From Larkinella terrae (GTDB taxonomy: Bacteria; Bacteroidota; Bacteroidia; Cytophagales; Spirosomataceae), in contig NZ_WJXZ01000009.1 in the NCBI RefSeq assembly GCF_009668025.1, positions 434,001-498,000 of the forward strand: a stretch of 64,000 nucleotides of DNA, written 5' to 3'. Under the pieces are notes generated by a model that did no database searches, had not been told where the DNA came from, and worked only from the letters and a program-made list of their open reading frames with translations. Every line of letters begins with the position of its first letter. The stretch's first letter is position 1. A program made the position numbers and the translations under genes. Shown here one piece after another: positions 8,918 to 17,296 of this stretch.

Positions 8918-9224
8918 GTATCAATTTTGATGATGTAATTTATTAGCAACGCCCGCAATCTGGAGTTATTTTCAGGAAACTTACAACCGGGTTTAAACTT
9001 ACAGTAAAAACCTGGACAGTCAGAACTGGGGGATTTATTTTAAAAATGACCCGCTATTTGGCAATCGTTGAAGAAGGGTTAACAAGATAGTTTATGTGGC
9101 CATTCGCCCTTCATCCAATCTTAATCTCAGTTAAGAGTCAGTTAAAAATTTCTGACAATCAATAAGTTATAACAAGAAAACCTACCTTCGAAAAAGCGAA
9201 TTGCTCCAGCTAGTAAATGCCCTG

Positions 9225-9485
9225 ATGTATCTCTATTATTCCGTCATTACCCCTAAGCAAGAACTACTCGAACTCAGTGTGATTGCCTTTGACATTGAAG
9301 TTCTCCTGGATATTTTGAACCAATACATTGGCTCAGGACACGAACTCCTGTACGCCTTTCTACTGGATGAGAAAGGAAGCCGGACGCATTTACCCGTTGA
9401 AGTCTTTGATGGTATCAGCATTTCGAAGCAGCTAAAGACGATTGAATTGGAATACCAGCGATTACTGTCGGCATCAACCGAGTAA
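9225..9485 (+). CDS. Small hypothetical protein
   Basis: An 86-residue protein. The frame is open from a TTG at 9201, but a -7-like box (TACCTTCG) at 9183-9190 would place the transcript start too close to that TTG, so the ATG at 9225 (MYLYYSVITPK) is preferred. The sequence has a helical, acidic character (QELLELSVIAFDIEVLL, then SKQLKTIELEYQRLL) with no signal peptide. I do not recognise the family. Sequence after the stop (9486-9687) looks like decayed coding DNA. Confidence 0.5.
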   Translation: MYLYYSVITPKQELLELSVIAFDIEVLLDILNQYIGSGHELLYAFLLDEKGSRTHLPVEVFDGISISKQLKTIELEYQRLLSASTE

Positions 9486-9687
9486 AATAACGGTGAAAAG
9501 AGGCTGCAAAATGCCCCACAGCTGATTATCCCGCTGAATATGAGCGTGGATAAGCGCCCGGTGACCAAATGTTTTCAAAAATGCAACTTACCGGCTCTCC
9601 GATGTCCGGGAGATGCTGGCGCAGCTTACGGATTTGGCCAAACAGCACGAAGCCCCGCCGATTGGCGGAGCAGAACCCCATCCGGCT
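9486..9687 (+). pseudogene. Possible decayed gene fragment
   Basis: No intact gene lies here, yet two short plus-strand stretches in different frames read like protein. The first, in the frame of the preceding gene, includes QNAPQLIIPLNMSVDKRPVTK (about 9507-9569); the second, from about 9565, includes LSDVREMLAQLTDLAKQHE then PPIGGAEPHPASFF. Joining them needs one frameshift near 9570. This would fit a truncated, frameshifted remnant whose end meets the stop of the minus-strand DJ-1/PfpI gene. The family is not recognised, and chance open frames cannot be excluded. Confidence 0.3.
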
Positions 9688-10257
9688 TCATTCTTCAACG
9701 AGTTCCGCTTTTTTGAGACAGGCAAAGACTTCCCGATAAAATTCGGGATGTGATTGCCAGGTCTGGGCCGTTACTATATTACGGTCGCGGACGGCCTGCT
9801 GGGTTGAATACGTACCCCCACCCATCTCAATTTCGGCGCGCACATGCTCATACGCCGTTAGCGTGCGGTTATTGGCTAATCCGGCCGTGACCAGAATCTG
9901 GATGCCGTGGCAGATGGCAAAGACCCATTTGCCTTGTCGGTCAAACTCACGGACCACTTCCAACAGTCCGGCATGATTGCGCAGGTATTCGGGTGCGCGG
10001 CCACCCAGCAGCAAAATGGCCTCATAGTCGTCTACGACTACCTCGCCAATAGTGAGGTCTGAAGCCAGACAATAACCGGGTCGCTCGATGTAGGTGTCCC
10101 AACCGGGTTCAAAATCATGCATCACCAGGTTCAATCGGCGTTTGCTGGGGGCGGCAATCACCGTCAGGTCGCCTTCTTCCTGAAAGCGGTGGACGGCATA
10201 GAGGGTTTCGTAACTTTCGCCACCATCGCCGGTGACGATCAAAATTTTGCGATTCAT
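9688..10257 (-). CDS. DJ-1/PfpI family protein
   Basis: A 189-residue class I glutamine amidotransferase-like protein of the DJ-1/PfpI superfamily. The nucleophile elbow is FAICHGIQ with Cys116 and adjacent His117; Glu14 in GGESYE corresponds to the conserved acidic residue that tunes the cysteine. A GGRAPEYLR segment near 85-93 precedes it. Members act as glyoxalases/deglycases, proteases or chaperones; sequence alone does not decide. No signal peptide, so cytosolic. It is a single minus-strand gene. Confidence 0.9.
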   Translation of the reverse strand: MNRKILIVTGDGGESYETLYAVHRFQEEGDLTVIAAPSKRRLNLVMHDFEPGWDTYIERPGYCLASDLTIGEVVVDDYEAILLLGGRAPEYLRNHAGLLEVVREFDRQGKWVFAICHGIQILVTAGLANNRTLTAYEHVRAEIEMGGGTYSTQQAVRDRNIVTAQTWQSHPEFYREVFACLKKAELVEE

Positions 10258-10567
10258 GGACTCAGGAATTTAAAACAGGCGTGTTAAGGTAGCCATTTTC
10301 ATCTGGTTTAAGCCATTAACCCGCCGAGAATAATTAGACCCTAAATTGGAACAGCCATTCAATATCAATTGTAATCCGATAAGAAGAGCTCAAAAACCGG
10401 CCAATTGATGGAATTAAGGCCGGTGGACGAAATTCAGAAAATTTTTTCACCAAAATTTTAAACAACTTTCCGGTATTGCCCGTTATGTATTTATAAATCG
10501 CTGATGCGTGGGGATACTGTGAAAGGTACCTGATTGAAAAAATAACCACCCATTAAGCGGTAACAAG

Positions 10568-10603
10568 AGCCAGGTGACTTCGGTCGTCTGGCTTTCTTTT
10601 TTT
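10568..10603 (+). terminator. Strong intrinsic terminator with no assigned upstream gene
   Basis: An 11-pair stem (10568-10578 with 10583-10593, two G-U pairs) closed by a TTCG tetraloop is followed directly by TTCTTTTTTT. On the plus strand this is a textbook rho-independent terminator. There is no plus-strand gene ending upstream; the nearest gene at 9688-10257 is on the other strand. The rest of the 10258-10826 gap shows no convincing ORF. It may end a small RNA, or act as an attenuator in the leader of the gene at 10827. Confidence 0.7.
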
Positions 10604-10826
10604 CTGGAATGCCCGCAGGCACAATGGCGTATGAAGGAAACATCCATTTCCAGTCGCTACTTTTACGGATAAAACCGGGCGGTTAGTTGGTCGTCAGTAA
10701 TACACTGCAATGAAAACAAAAGCCTTTGATGAATCCCTGCTTAGCATTTTAGCATTAGAGACTTGCAGAGTAATATGGGCGATTTTTTGTTTTGGAAGCA
10801 ATATTGTGAAGAGTAATCTGCAGAAT

Positions 10827-11318
10827 ATGAGAGTGTTACTATTCATGATGGCTGGTTTTTTTCTTACCTGGGATTCTTGTTGGGCTCAGGAACAGTTTTT
10901 GGGCCGGACATTGAAAGAAGTTCAAACCCAATTGAGCAGAGACCAAATCCGGTATGAGGAGCAATCATCGCCGATGGGTGATGCGACGACCCTTTCCTAC
11001 AGTCCTCCGGAGTCGAACCGTAAGCGGGTCGATTTGTATATCACTCATTTTTTACGCTTTCGCCAGGATAACAAAAATGCCTGTGACCTGATCATGAGTT
11101 ATCCCATGATGCAACAAAATTGGGTGGCCGATACGCTGAAAAATAGGCTGATTCAGACCGGATTTAAAATGATCGATCCGTCAAGATTCCGGCACGAATC
11201 CCGCAGTTGCCTGGCTCAACTGGAATACGTGACGGACCTGAATCCCTACACCCAGCAACCGACAAAAGTTAAAATGCTCCGCCTTACCTATACGCCCAGT
11301 TCGAAACAACCTGAATAG
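10827..11318 (+). CDS. Secreted hypothetical protein
   Basis: A 163-residue exported protein. The start at 10827 (MRVLLFMMAGFFLTWDSCWAQ) gives a good signal peptide ending at about WAQ; the frame is open further upstream to 10710 but that part looks unlike protein. The mature chain is a small alpha/beta sequence (GRTLKEVQTQLSRDQIRYEE, later DLIMSYPMMQQNWVADTL) with no known motif. I do not recognise the family. A near -7 box (TACTTTTA, about 10660) and an intrinsic terminator at 10568-10603 lie upstream, so the leader could be regulated. Confidence 0.65.
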   Translation: MRVLLFMMAGFFLTWDSCWAQEQFLGRTLKEVQTQLSRDQIRYEEQSSPMGDATTLSYSPPESNRKRVDLYITHFLRFRQDNKNACDLIMSYPMMQQNWVADTLKNRLIQTGFKMIDPSRFRHESRSCLAQLEYVTDLNPYTQQPTKVKMLRLTYTPSSKQPE

Positions 11319-11372
11319 CCAGGAACATGGTGCGTTAACTGTGGTCTTGCTTAACCCGGTTCAGGCCATTGC

Positions 11373-12482
11373 TTACTGCTTATAATTGTAAGGTTTCACT
11401 CCAAAACAGGCAAATAAAGGATCCTGATAATCAAGGCCAATTTTCACCAACCTTTCGGCAATTCGTAAACCCTGGTTGGCGATGTTGACAAAATAGATCA
11501 GGGCCTTTTTTTGTGTCAAAGAGCCAATTACATAACCACTGGCGGAGGGGCTTTTTGCCCATTGACAAAAAAAGTTGCCGGTTGCGGTATGTTGGATGGC
11601 CAACCCGGCCCCCCAGGAAACGGCACCAGGTTGACAGATATCGGTCGGAATCTGAGGCTTAACTATTGCACGGGTTGCGGTATCTGGTATGCCATTCATA
11701 TCCATTAAGGCGACTACGAAACGGGCGTAATCTTCGGCGGTGGTACGAAGCGTATGCGCCACATTAGCAGCTTCTACCTCATCAGGAACCCGCTTCCCCG
11801 CCTGATCATACGAACTGGCATAGGAAAGTGAATCGGCAGGATGATACACATAACTGGAACTGTTCATGCCCAGGGGCTTGAAAACTATCTTCTGCATAAA
11901 GGTTTCAATCGCTTCCTGCGTAACATATTCAACGACATGCTGCAGGAGGTAATACCCTTCCCCCGAATAACTATATCGACTGCCCGGGGGAAACATGGTC
12001 GTTATCGGTTTGCCTTCTGATCGCCAGTTTGGTAAACCACTGGTGTGACTCAAAACCATTCGAGCTGTAATGAGCTTTATTTGCTCATCACTCATGTGAC
12101 CCTTGAAGAATACTTTTTCCAAATGCGATTGAGGTACATAAGTGAGTAGTGGGGTATCTAACGCCAGTTTACCGGACTGACAAAGTTGCAGGACGGCATA
12201 AGCGAAAATGGGTTTTCCCAAGGATGCACCCCGAAATATAGTTGTTCTAGAGATGGGCTGCTTCTTCTCTTTATTTTTTACTCCGATCCCGTCGGTCCAG
12301 GTCACCTTGCCGTTTTCAATGAGCGCTATGGAAATGGCGGGAATGCCCGTACTGTCCATCATAGAGGGCAGAGCGGCTTTAAGCTGCCCCATTTTTGATT
12401 GTGCCAATAAAGAACTTTCCAAAAAGGAAGCTAAATACAGCATCAGGAAGCAGGCAGTGAACCGAATTGGAATTAATGCCAT
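11373..12482 (-). CDS. Secreted serine hydrolase, beta-lactamase family
   Basis: A 369-residue exported enzyme. It has a signal peptide ending near SSLLAQS, then the class C beta-lactamase-like fold: SLGK active-site motif (Ser87, Lys90), LSHTSGLPNW near 143-152 and YSYSGEGYYLLQ, where the usual YxN is YSG. The C-terminal part has an atypical WGAGLAIQHTATGNFFCQW segment instead of the common HTG..G loop. It is distinct from the serine hydrolase at 5583 and only distantly similar. Substrate unknown; likely periplasmic. Single gene on the minus strand. Confidence 0.88.
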   Translation of the reverse strand: MALIPIRFTACFLMLYLASFLESSLLAQSKMGQLKAALPSMMDSTGIPAISIALIENGKVTWTDGIGVKNKEKKQPISRTTIFRGASLGKPIFAYAVLQLCQSGKLALDTPLLTYVPQSHLEKVFFKGHMSDEQIKLITARMVLSHTSGLPNWRSEGKPITTMFPPGSRYSYSGEGYYLLQHVVEYVTQEAIETFMQKIVFKPLGMNSSSYVYHPADSLSYASSYDQAGKRVPDEVEAANVAHTLRTTAEDYARFVVALMDMNGIPDTATRAIVKPQIPTDICQPGAVSWGAGLAIQHTATGNFFCQWAKSPSASGYVIGSLTQKKALIYFVNIANQGLRIAERLVKIGLDYQDPLFACFGVKPYNYKQ

Positions 12483-13087
12483 TGCATGTCTGGATTAAAG
12501 TAACTTAACTATACTTCAGGAAGACGGCCTGTTTATCAGCTAAATAGAGATACATATATTTCAAGCTTCACTAAAAGTTTTATGACCTTTCCTATTTCAT
12601 AAACCGCTCTGATGTTTTGTTTCCATCCAGCTGGTTAGATGACTTCAATCAAACCGCTGTCTCAATCGATAATTAATGGTTGGTCGATGAAATTACCCAA
12701 ATAAATCAATGAAACAACGATTGCTGGGGTCGGAATCACAGTAGCGACAAAAATCACCGAAAAAATCCCCGTTAAGAAGTCGGTATGGCTGGTAAGCCAT
12801 ACCAATTCAGTAAGAATGATCCGATGCAGAAGGTGATAATTGCGGAGGAAGATTGCCGCTTGATGGTACATCAACGCCCGGACCTCTTGGTTTTAAGAGA
12901 ACCGGGCGCTAGTAAGAAATAGCCAATTTTCAATTTTTCGTCGTGCTTTTACTGAATACGGTTTTCAATGACCGACCCAACACCTGGTGATTACCTTTTC
13001 ATAGGAAATCTCACCGAATGTGTACCAGTGGTTTGATTTCACTTAATCTTCGAAACGGTTTCATGCAAGATTGCAAGCCAATCGATT
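12483..13087. other. Gene-poor gap holding two hairpins
   Basis: No convincing gene. A perfect 9-pair hairpin with a GGTA loop lies at 12782-12803, and a second hairpin with 14-base arms (two mismatches) lies at 12875-12908. Neither is followed by a T run on either strand. They lie downstream of the minus-strand operon that ends at 13088, so they may protect the 3' end of that transcript or help termination. Confidence 0.4.
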
Positions 13088-14458
13088 CTACACCTTGTTC
13101 ACTTCCTTCCATTGTACTTCATGCGCCAGGCGATTCGTGAGCGATGCCTTTGCCGCTACTTTTCCGGCGGCCTCCCCCATCGCGACGGCGTTGCCCGTTA
13201 CGCGGTAGCTCGCATGGGCAAAAAAATCACCGCTGATGCAGCGCCCGGCCATCATCAAACCGCCAACTTCACTGGCAATCAGTGAGCGCAACGGGATGTC
13301 GTAAGGCTGAACTTTAATGCCCTCGCTGCCATAGCCTTTATCGCCTTTGCCATCGACTGAGTGAATGTCCACGGCAAACTTCACCCGGCAAACTGCATCC
13401 TCAAACCGTGATCCTTTAATAAGGTCTTCCCGATTGACCGTATACAAGCCCTTGATCCGCCGACCTTCCCGCAGCCCAATTTGCTCCGAGGTGGCCACAA
13501 TTCGTAAGTCACTCCAGATTCCACCTTTTTTTCGCAGCTTGTCCACCATGTTATAGACCTCCGACCGCGACTCCATCGTGGCCTGCGTAATATCCTGGGC
13601 ATCCAGCGAATTCATGTTGTACTGGTGATTGGCCATCATCGCAAACAGGTCATCACGAATCAAAAACAGGGTGGGCATACCGTACGAGGGGTCCATGCCA
13701 ACGCTCCGGATTTCTTCACGAAGGTTGATTTTGTGCTGAGATCCCTTCACCCCGGCCTGGCTAATCAGATTATGGCGCACCATGTCGTACTTGGTAATTC
13801 CGGTCAGAATGGCCATCATGGATGCGGGCTGCGCCAAACCGGTGGTGGGATGCCCCTTCACAAAGCTACAACCGGCCTGGGCTGCCAGGTCGCCATTGCC
13901 GGTGGTGTCGATGAAGGTCTTGGCCCGCCAGGCTTCGCGCCCCGACTGACTTTCGGTCACGATCGTTTCCAGCCGTTTTTTGCTGTTGGTATAAGCCGCT
14001 ACGACGCGCGTGTGCAACCGGACATCCACTCCTGCATCCTTGCAAAGCTGGTCCAGAATCACCTTCATCGCTTCGGCGTCGTAATTGGTGGCCGACACCT
14101 GCGCCCCGGAACGGTTCAGGGCGTCGAGAATTTCCTGCATAATACCGCCCTTGTTCTCGTGTTCGATCAGGTTGCACAGCAAACCCGCCGTCCAGATCCC
14201 GCCCAGACAACCGTGGAACTCGATCAGCCGCGTTTTTGCGCCGTTCCGGGCCGAGGCAATGGCCGCAGCCACACCCGCCGGTCCGCCCCCGCAGACGATC
14301 ACGTCGACATCTTCCACCACGGTCAGTTTTTTGGCGGGTTCCTGGAAAACAGACGCACCGCGTCTATTCGATTCGTTGCCCCAGGTTAGCCCGGTTGAGG
14401 AGGCTACCGGCAAGATTGAACCCATGATTCCGAGGCCCAACAATTCTCTTCTTTTCAT
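13088..14458 (-). CDS. FAD-dependent oxidoreductase with Tat-like leader
   Basis: A 456-residue FAD_oxidored-type enzyme. The N-terminus (MKRRELLGLGIMGSILP) has a twin-arginine-like start, suggesting export in folded form. The Rossmann motif CGGGPAGVAAAIASARNG (about 56-73) binds FAD, followed by EFHGCLGGIWTAGL, typical of the family. The substrate is unknown; relatives are linked to carbohydrate or alditol breakdown in Bacteroidetes. It is the last gene of a sigma-fecR-susC-susD-dehydrogenase-oxidoreductase run, 13 bases after the Gfo/Idh/MocA gene, so the two oxidoreductases probably work on the same imported molecule. Confidence 0.88.
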   Translation of the reverse strand: MKRRELLGLGIMGSILPVASSTGLTWGNESNRRGASVFQEPAKKLTVVEDVDVIVCGGGPAGVAAAIASARNGAKTRLIEFHGCLGGIWTAGLLCNLIEHENKGGIMQEILDALNRSGAQVSATNYDAEAMKVILDQLCKDAGVDVRLHTRVVAAYTNSKKRLETIVTESQSGREAWRAKTFIDTTGNGDLAAQAGCSFVKGHPTTGLAQPASMMAILTGITKYDMVRHNLISQAGVKGSQHKINLREEIRSVGMDPSYGMPTLFLIRDDLFAMMANHQYNMNSLDAQDITQATMESRSEVYNMVDKLRKKGGIWSDLRIVATSEQIGLREGRRIKGLYTVNREDLIKGSRFEDAVCRVKFAVDIHSVDGKGDKGYGSEGIKVQPYDIPLRSLIASEVGGLMMAGRCISGDFFAHASYRVTGNAVAMGEAAGKVAAKASLTNRLAHEVQWKEVNKV

Positions 14459-14471
14459 GCTTTTAAGCTGT

Positions 14472-15713
14472 TTAGTTATACGAATCAGACCAGTTTATCA
14501 TTGCTTTTTTTTGAATGGCCTCATTGGCCATATCGACCGAAACCGCAGACAGGTGCCCGGTTTCGGCGTTGGAGAACGGTTTTCGGTCCTCCCGGATGCA
14601 CGCTGCAAAGTGCGTCAACGCGCCTTCCGTTGGAAGCACATCGTCTTTGGCCGGATTTTTTACCCGGATGGGCACGCCCTCGTGGTTATCCCAGGCCAGT
14701 TTGGTAGCACCCGACACCCCGTCGACGGCTTTTTCTGTCTCAGTATTTTCGGCATAAATCTTCGCCCGGTGGCCATTCTCGCCCATCACTTCCACCGATC
14801 CTTTATCGCCCAGAATCCGGATGGAATAGCCCTGCCAGGCATTCGTCGTCAGGGCCGTAAAGCTGGCTTTCACCCCTTTTGCATACTGCACCAGCAAATG
14901 AACATTATCGTAGGTGTCGCGACCATCTTTCCAATGATCGATGCCGCCCAGGCCGGTTATCATCTCCGGTTTGTCGTCGAGCAGCCAGTTGAGAATGTCC
15001 AGTTGGTGCGAGCAAAGTTCCGCCACCAGCCCTCCCGAGTATTTTTGATACATTCGCCAGTTGACCAGGTGTTCGAGGTCCGGATAATCGGCATTGCCCC
15101 GAAACGTCACGCCAGTCGGCAACGGCCGTCGCCAGTCGCCGTGACGGTTCCAGGTGCATTCCACCCGTTCGATCCGGCCACAGTACTCCTTCTCCAGCAG
15201 GAACTTGATCTCGGTATAAATCGGGTTGAATCGGTGCTGATAACCGACCTGAAAGACGTTCCGCGAGTTGGTTGCCAGTTGTCGCAGGGCCCGCGAATCG
15301 GCCCGGTTATGCGTCATCGTTTTTTCGCAATACACGTGTTTCCCGGCCTGTAAAGCGGCTTTGGCCATAGTGAAATGGAGAAAAAGGGGCGTCGCGATGA
15401 TCACGGCCTGCACCTGATTGTCGTCCAGCAACCGGCGGTAGTCGTCATAAAACGCCAGCTTTTTCCCGATTTCGTTCTGACAAGCCGCGCTGTTGGTTTC
15501 CAGCAGATCGCAGCAGGCAACGATGTCGAAAACGGGCAAAGTTGAAGCGATTTTAGCCAGCCACTTCCCCCGGGCGCCCGCGCCGATGAGCCCCACCCGA
15601 ATCGGATCGTCCGCGATCGGAACGACGAACGGGTGAGCGGACGGCCACGGTTGGGCCAACAGCCCGGCCCCCAAACCCATTTTTTTGACAAATGATCGCC
15701 TGTTCAATTCCAT
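14472..15713 (-). CDS. Gfo/Idh/MocA family oxidoreductase with Tat-like leader
   Basis: A 413-residue NAD(P)-dependent dehydrogenase. It opens with MELNRRSFVKKMGLGAG, a twin-arginine signal pattern (RRSFVKK), followed by a cleavage-like region near SAHP. The Rossmann fold motif VGLIGAGARGKWLAKIA (about 39-55) binds the dinucleotide, and VYCEKTMTHN contains the conserved EK pair with the catalytic lysine. Tat-exported members of this family act on sugars or inositols with a bound cofactor. It stands between the SusD gene and the FAD oxidoreductase gene on the minus strand. The exact sugar is unknown. Confidence 0.9.
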   Translation of the reverse strand: MELNRRSFVKKMGLGAGLLAQPWPSAHPFVVPIADDPIRVGLIGAGARGKWLAKIASTLPVFDIVACCDLLETNSAACQNEIGKKLAFYDDYRRLLDDNQVQAVIIATPLFLHFTMAKAALQAGKHVYCEKTMTHNRADSRALRQLATNSRNVFQVGYQHRFNPIYTEIKFLLEKEYCGRIERVECTWNRHGDWRRPLPTGVTFRGNADYPDLEHLVNWRMYQKYSGGLVAELCSHQLDILNWLLDDKPEMITGLGGIDHWKDGRDTYDNVHLLVQYAKGVKASFTALTTNAWQGYSIRILGDKGSVEVMGENGHRAKIYAENTETEKAVDGVSGATKLAWDNHEGVPIRVKNPAKDDVLPTEGALTHFAACIREDRKPFSNAETGHLSAVSVDMANEAIQKKAMINWSDSYN

Positions 15714-15825
15714 CGTGAAGCTGTTTTATCCTTTCGACAAAAGGTGTCCGCCCGTTTCACCGACCGGTTTTTGGAACACGACCCACTCGACGCTTCGGGT
15801 CAAAACCGTATCCCAACCCTTTGAC

Positions 15826-17280
15826 TCATTTGGCCCAGAACAATTTGGTAGTTGGATCAAAAAGCGTCGTGAGTGTCACATTCTTAGGCACTTGCGGATT
15901 TCTGGTAATTTCCGAATCCGGATACGGCACCCGGTTGGCTAAACCGCTGGGGTCCGTGATGGGGATGAACAGCTCCCGGCGAACGTCGTTATAGGCCTCC
16001 AGCGGTTGGTCGTAAAACAGGTAAATGTACTTCTGCAACAGGATGTGCCGGAGCGTCAATTGCGCGGCCGTCGGCGAGACCTTCGGCAACGCCAGGTACG
16101 CATTGATCTTTTCGGTTGAAAGAGCGACAGCAGGATTGAAAAGTGCGGCCTGTTTCAGAGCCGTCTGCACGGCGGTTTGGTAAGCCGCATAAGCCGCTGT
16201 CCGGTTGTTCAGGCGAAACTGGGCTTCTGCTTCGATGAATTTCAGTTCCGCGTAGGTGGCAAGCGGCTGCGGGGAATTCAGCAGTTTTAAAACGGCGGGC
16301 TTTGAATAAAACCGCCCATCCAGCCGGGGTTCTCCAAAATCGCCACCGGCCAGTCCGTTCGGGGCCGGTTTGATGGCTCCGCTGATTCGCGAAAACCAGA
16401 TCGCAGTGCGCGGATCATCTTCCACATTCGTGCCCGAACTGAACCACGCCAGCGCGTTGTAAATCCCGTTGCCCATCGCAAATTCGGGTTGGGCTTGCTG
16501 GGCCCCGGAATAAGGATTTTCGTAGTTGCGGTTATCGGCATACTGCTTAAACACAAACCCTTCCGTGTCGTTGGCAAACGACTTGTCGAGAAGACTCAGC
16601 ACATTGTTCGCCGATCCGGCCGGGTCAACATTGCTCAGGCGATTGAACAACCTGATTTTTAAGGCATGGGCGTTTTTTTTCCAGTTGGCCAGGTTACCGG
16701 CAAAAACCAGGTCGTCGCTGCCCGGTTTGACCGCTGCGGTAGCTCCTTTGTCTAGGTTACCGATGGCTTCGTCCAGCATACTTTGCAGGTTTTTATAGAC
16801 TTCTTGCGCATTGTCGAACTTCGGCTGCCGGATGACACCCGCCTGCAATGCTTCGCTCATCGGAATTTCGCCGTACAAATCGACCAGATTGGCGTAAGAG
16901 TAGGCCGTTAGAACGTCCGCGATACCCGCGTAGCCCCAGGCTTCGGCGGCAAGGGCCTTCTCCTTCATCAGTTTCATGTCATTCAGGGCCGCGTACGCCC
17001 CCGACCAGCCCCCCGAATTGTAAGAGGTCATGGTGTTATAAATGCCGCCCATGCCAAGAACGTTGGTATGGTGCTCGATGTAATAGGAAGTCAGTCGGTT
17101 GGACGAACTCCCCGCGACGGCTTTGACGTAACCCATCGTGGCCTGCGGCAAACGCGTATTGAGCGGAGCATCGTTCACCTGATTGGGGTTGCTGTCGATC
17201 TCATTCATGATGCTCTCCGAACAGGAACCCATCGTAGCCAGTAACATGGCAAGGGCGATCACTAATCTGTATAATTTCAT
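15826..17280 (-). CDS. SusD/RagB family nutrient-binding lipoprotein
   Basis: A 484-residue outer-membrane lipoprotein. The signal peptide ends in the lipobox ATMGSC with Cys20 lipidated. The mature chain resembles the SusD-like_2 branch: helical TPR-like segments such as WGYAGIADVLTAYSYANLVD and the C-terminal FYDQPLEAYNDVRRE. By family knowledge it sits on the cell surface and captures a ligand for the SusC channel encoded 16 bases upstream. The pair is under control of the sigma/FecR genes further upstream. The ligand is not evident from sequence. Confidence 0.92.
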   Translation of the reverse strand: MKLYRLVIALAMLLATMGSCSESIMNEIDSNPNQVNDAPLNTRLPQATMGYVKAVAGSSSNRLTSYYIEHHTNVLGMGGIYNTMTSYNSGGWSGAYAALNDMKLMKEKALAAEAWGYAGIADVLTAYSYANLVDLYGEIPMSEALQAGVIRQPKFDNAQEVYKNLQSMLDEAIGNLDKGATAAVKPGSDDLVFAGNLANWKKNAHALKIRLFNRLSNVDPAGSANNVLSLLDKSFANDTEGFVFKQYADNRNYENPYSGAQQAQPEFAMGNGIYNALAWFSSGTNVEDDPRTAIWFSRISGAIKPAPNGLAGGDFGEPRLDGRFYSKPAVLKLLNSPQPLATYAELKFIEAEAQFRLNNRTAAYAAYQTAVQTALKQAALFNPAVALSTEKINAYLALPKVSPTAAQLTLRHILLQKYIYLFYDQPLEAYNDVRRELFIPITDPSGLANRVPYPDSEITRNPQVPKNVTLTTLFDPTTKLFWAK

Positions 17281-17296
17281 GGTGTCCGGTTTTTAA

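Noticed and set aside
9201-9224. TTG start for the small gene ending at 9485
   Set aside because: Too close to the -7-like box at 9183-9190; the ATG at 9225 fits better.
10334-10549. 71-codon minus-strand frame
   Set aside because: No motif, no promoter, and it overlaps the region before the plus-strand terminator.
12662-12874. 70-codon hydrophobic minus-strand frame
   Set aside because: It runs through a perfect hairpin and has no clear start signal; its hydrophobicity is probably due to A/T-rich sequence.
13625-14389. 254-codon plus-strand open frame
   Set aside because: Antisense to the FAD oxidoreductase gene; no recognisable family.
14085-15353. 422-codon plus-strand open frame
   Set aside because: It lies antisense to the Gfo/Idh/MocA and FAD oxidoreductase genes, which have clear motifs; its composition (His, Arg, Pro, Gln rich) is typical of a mirror frame.
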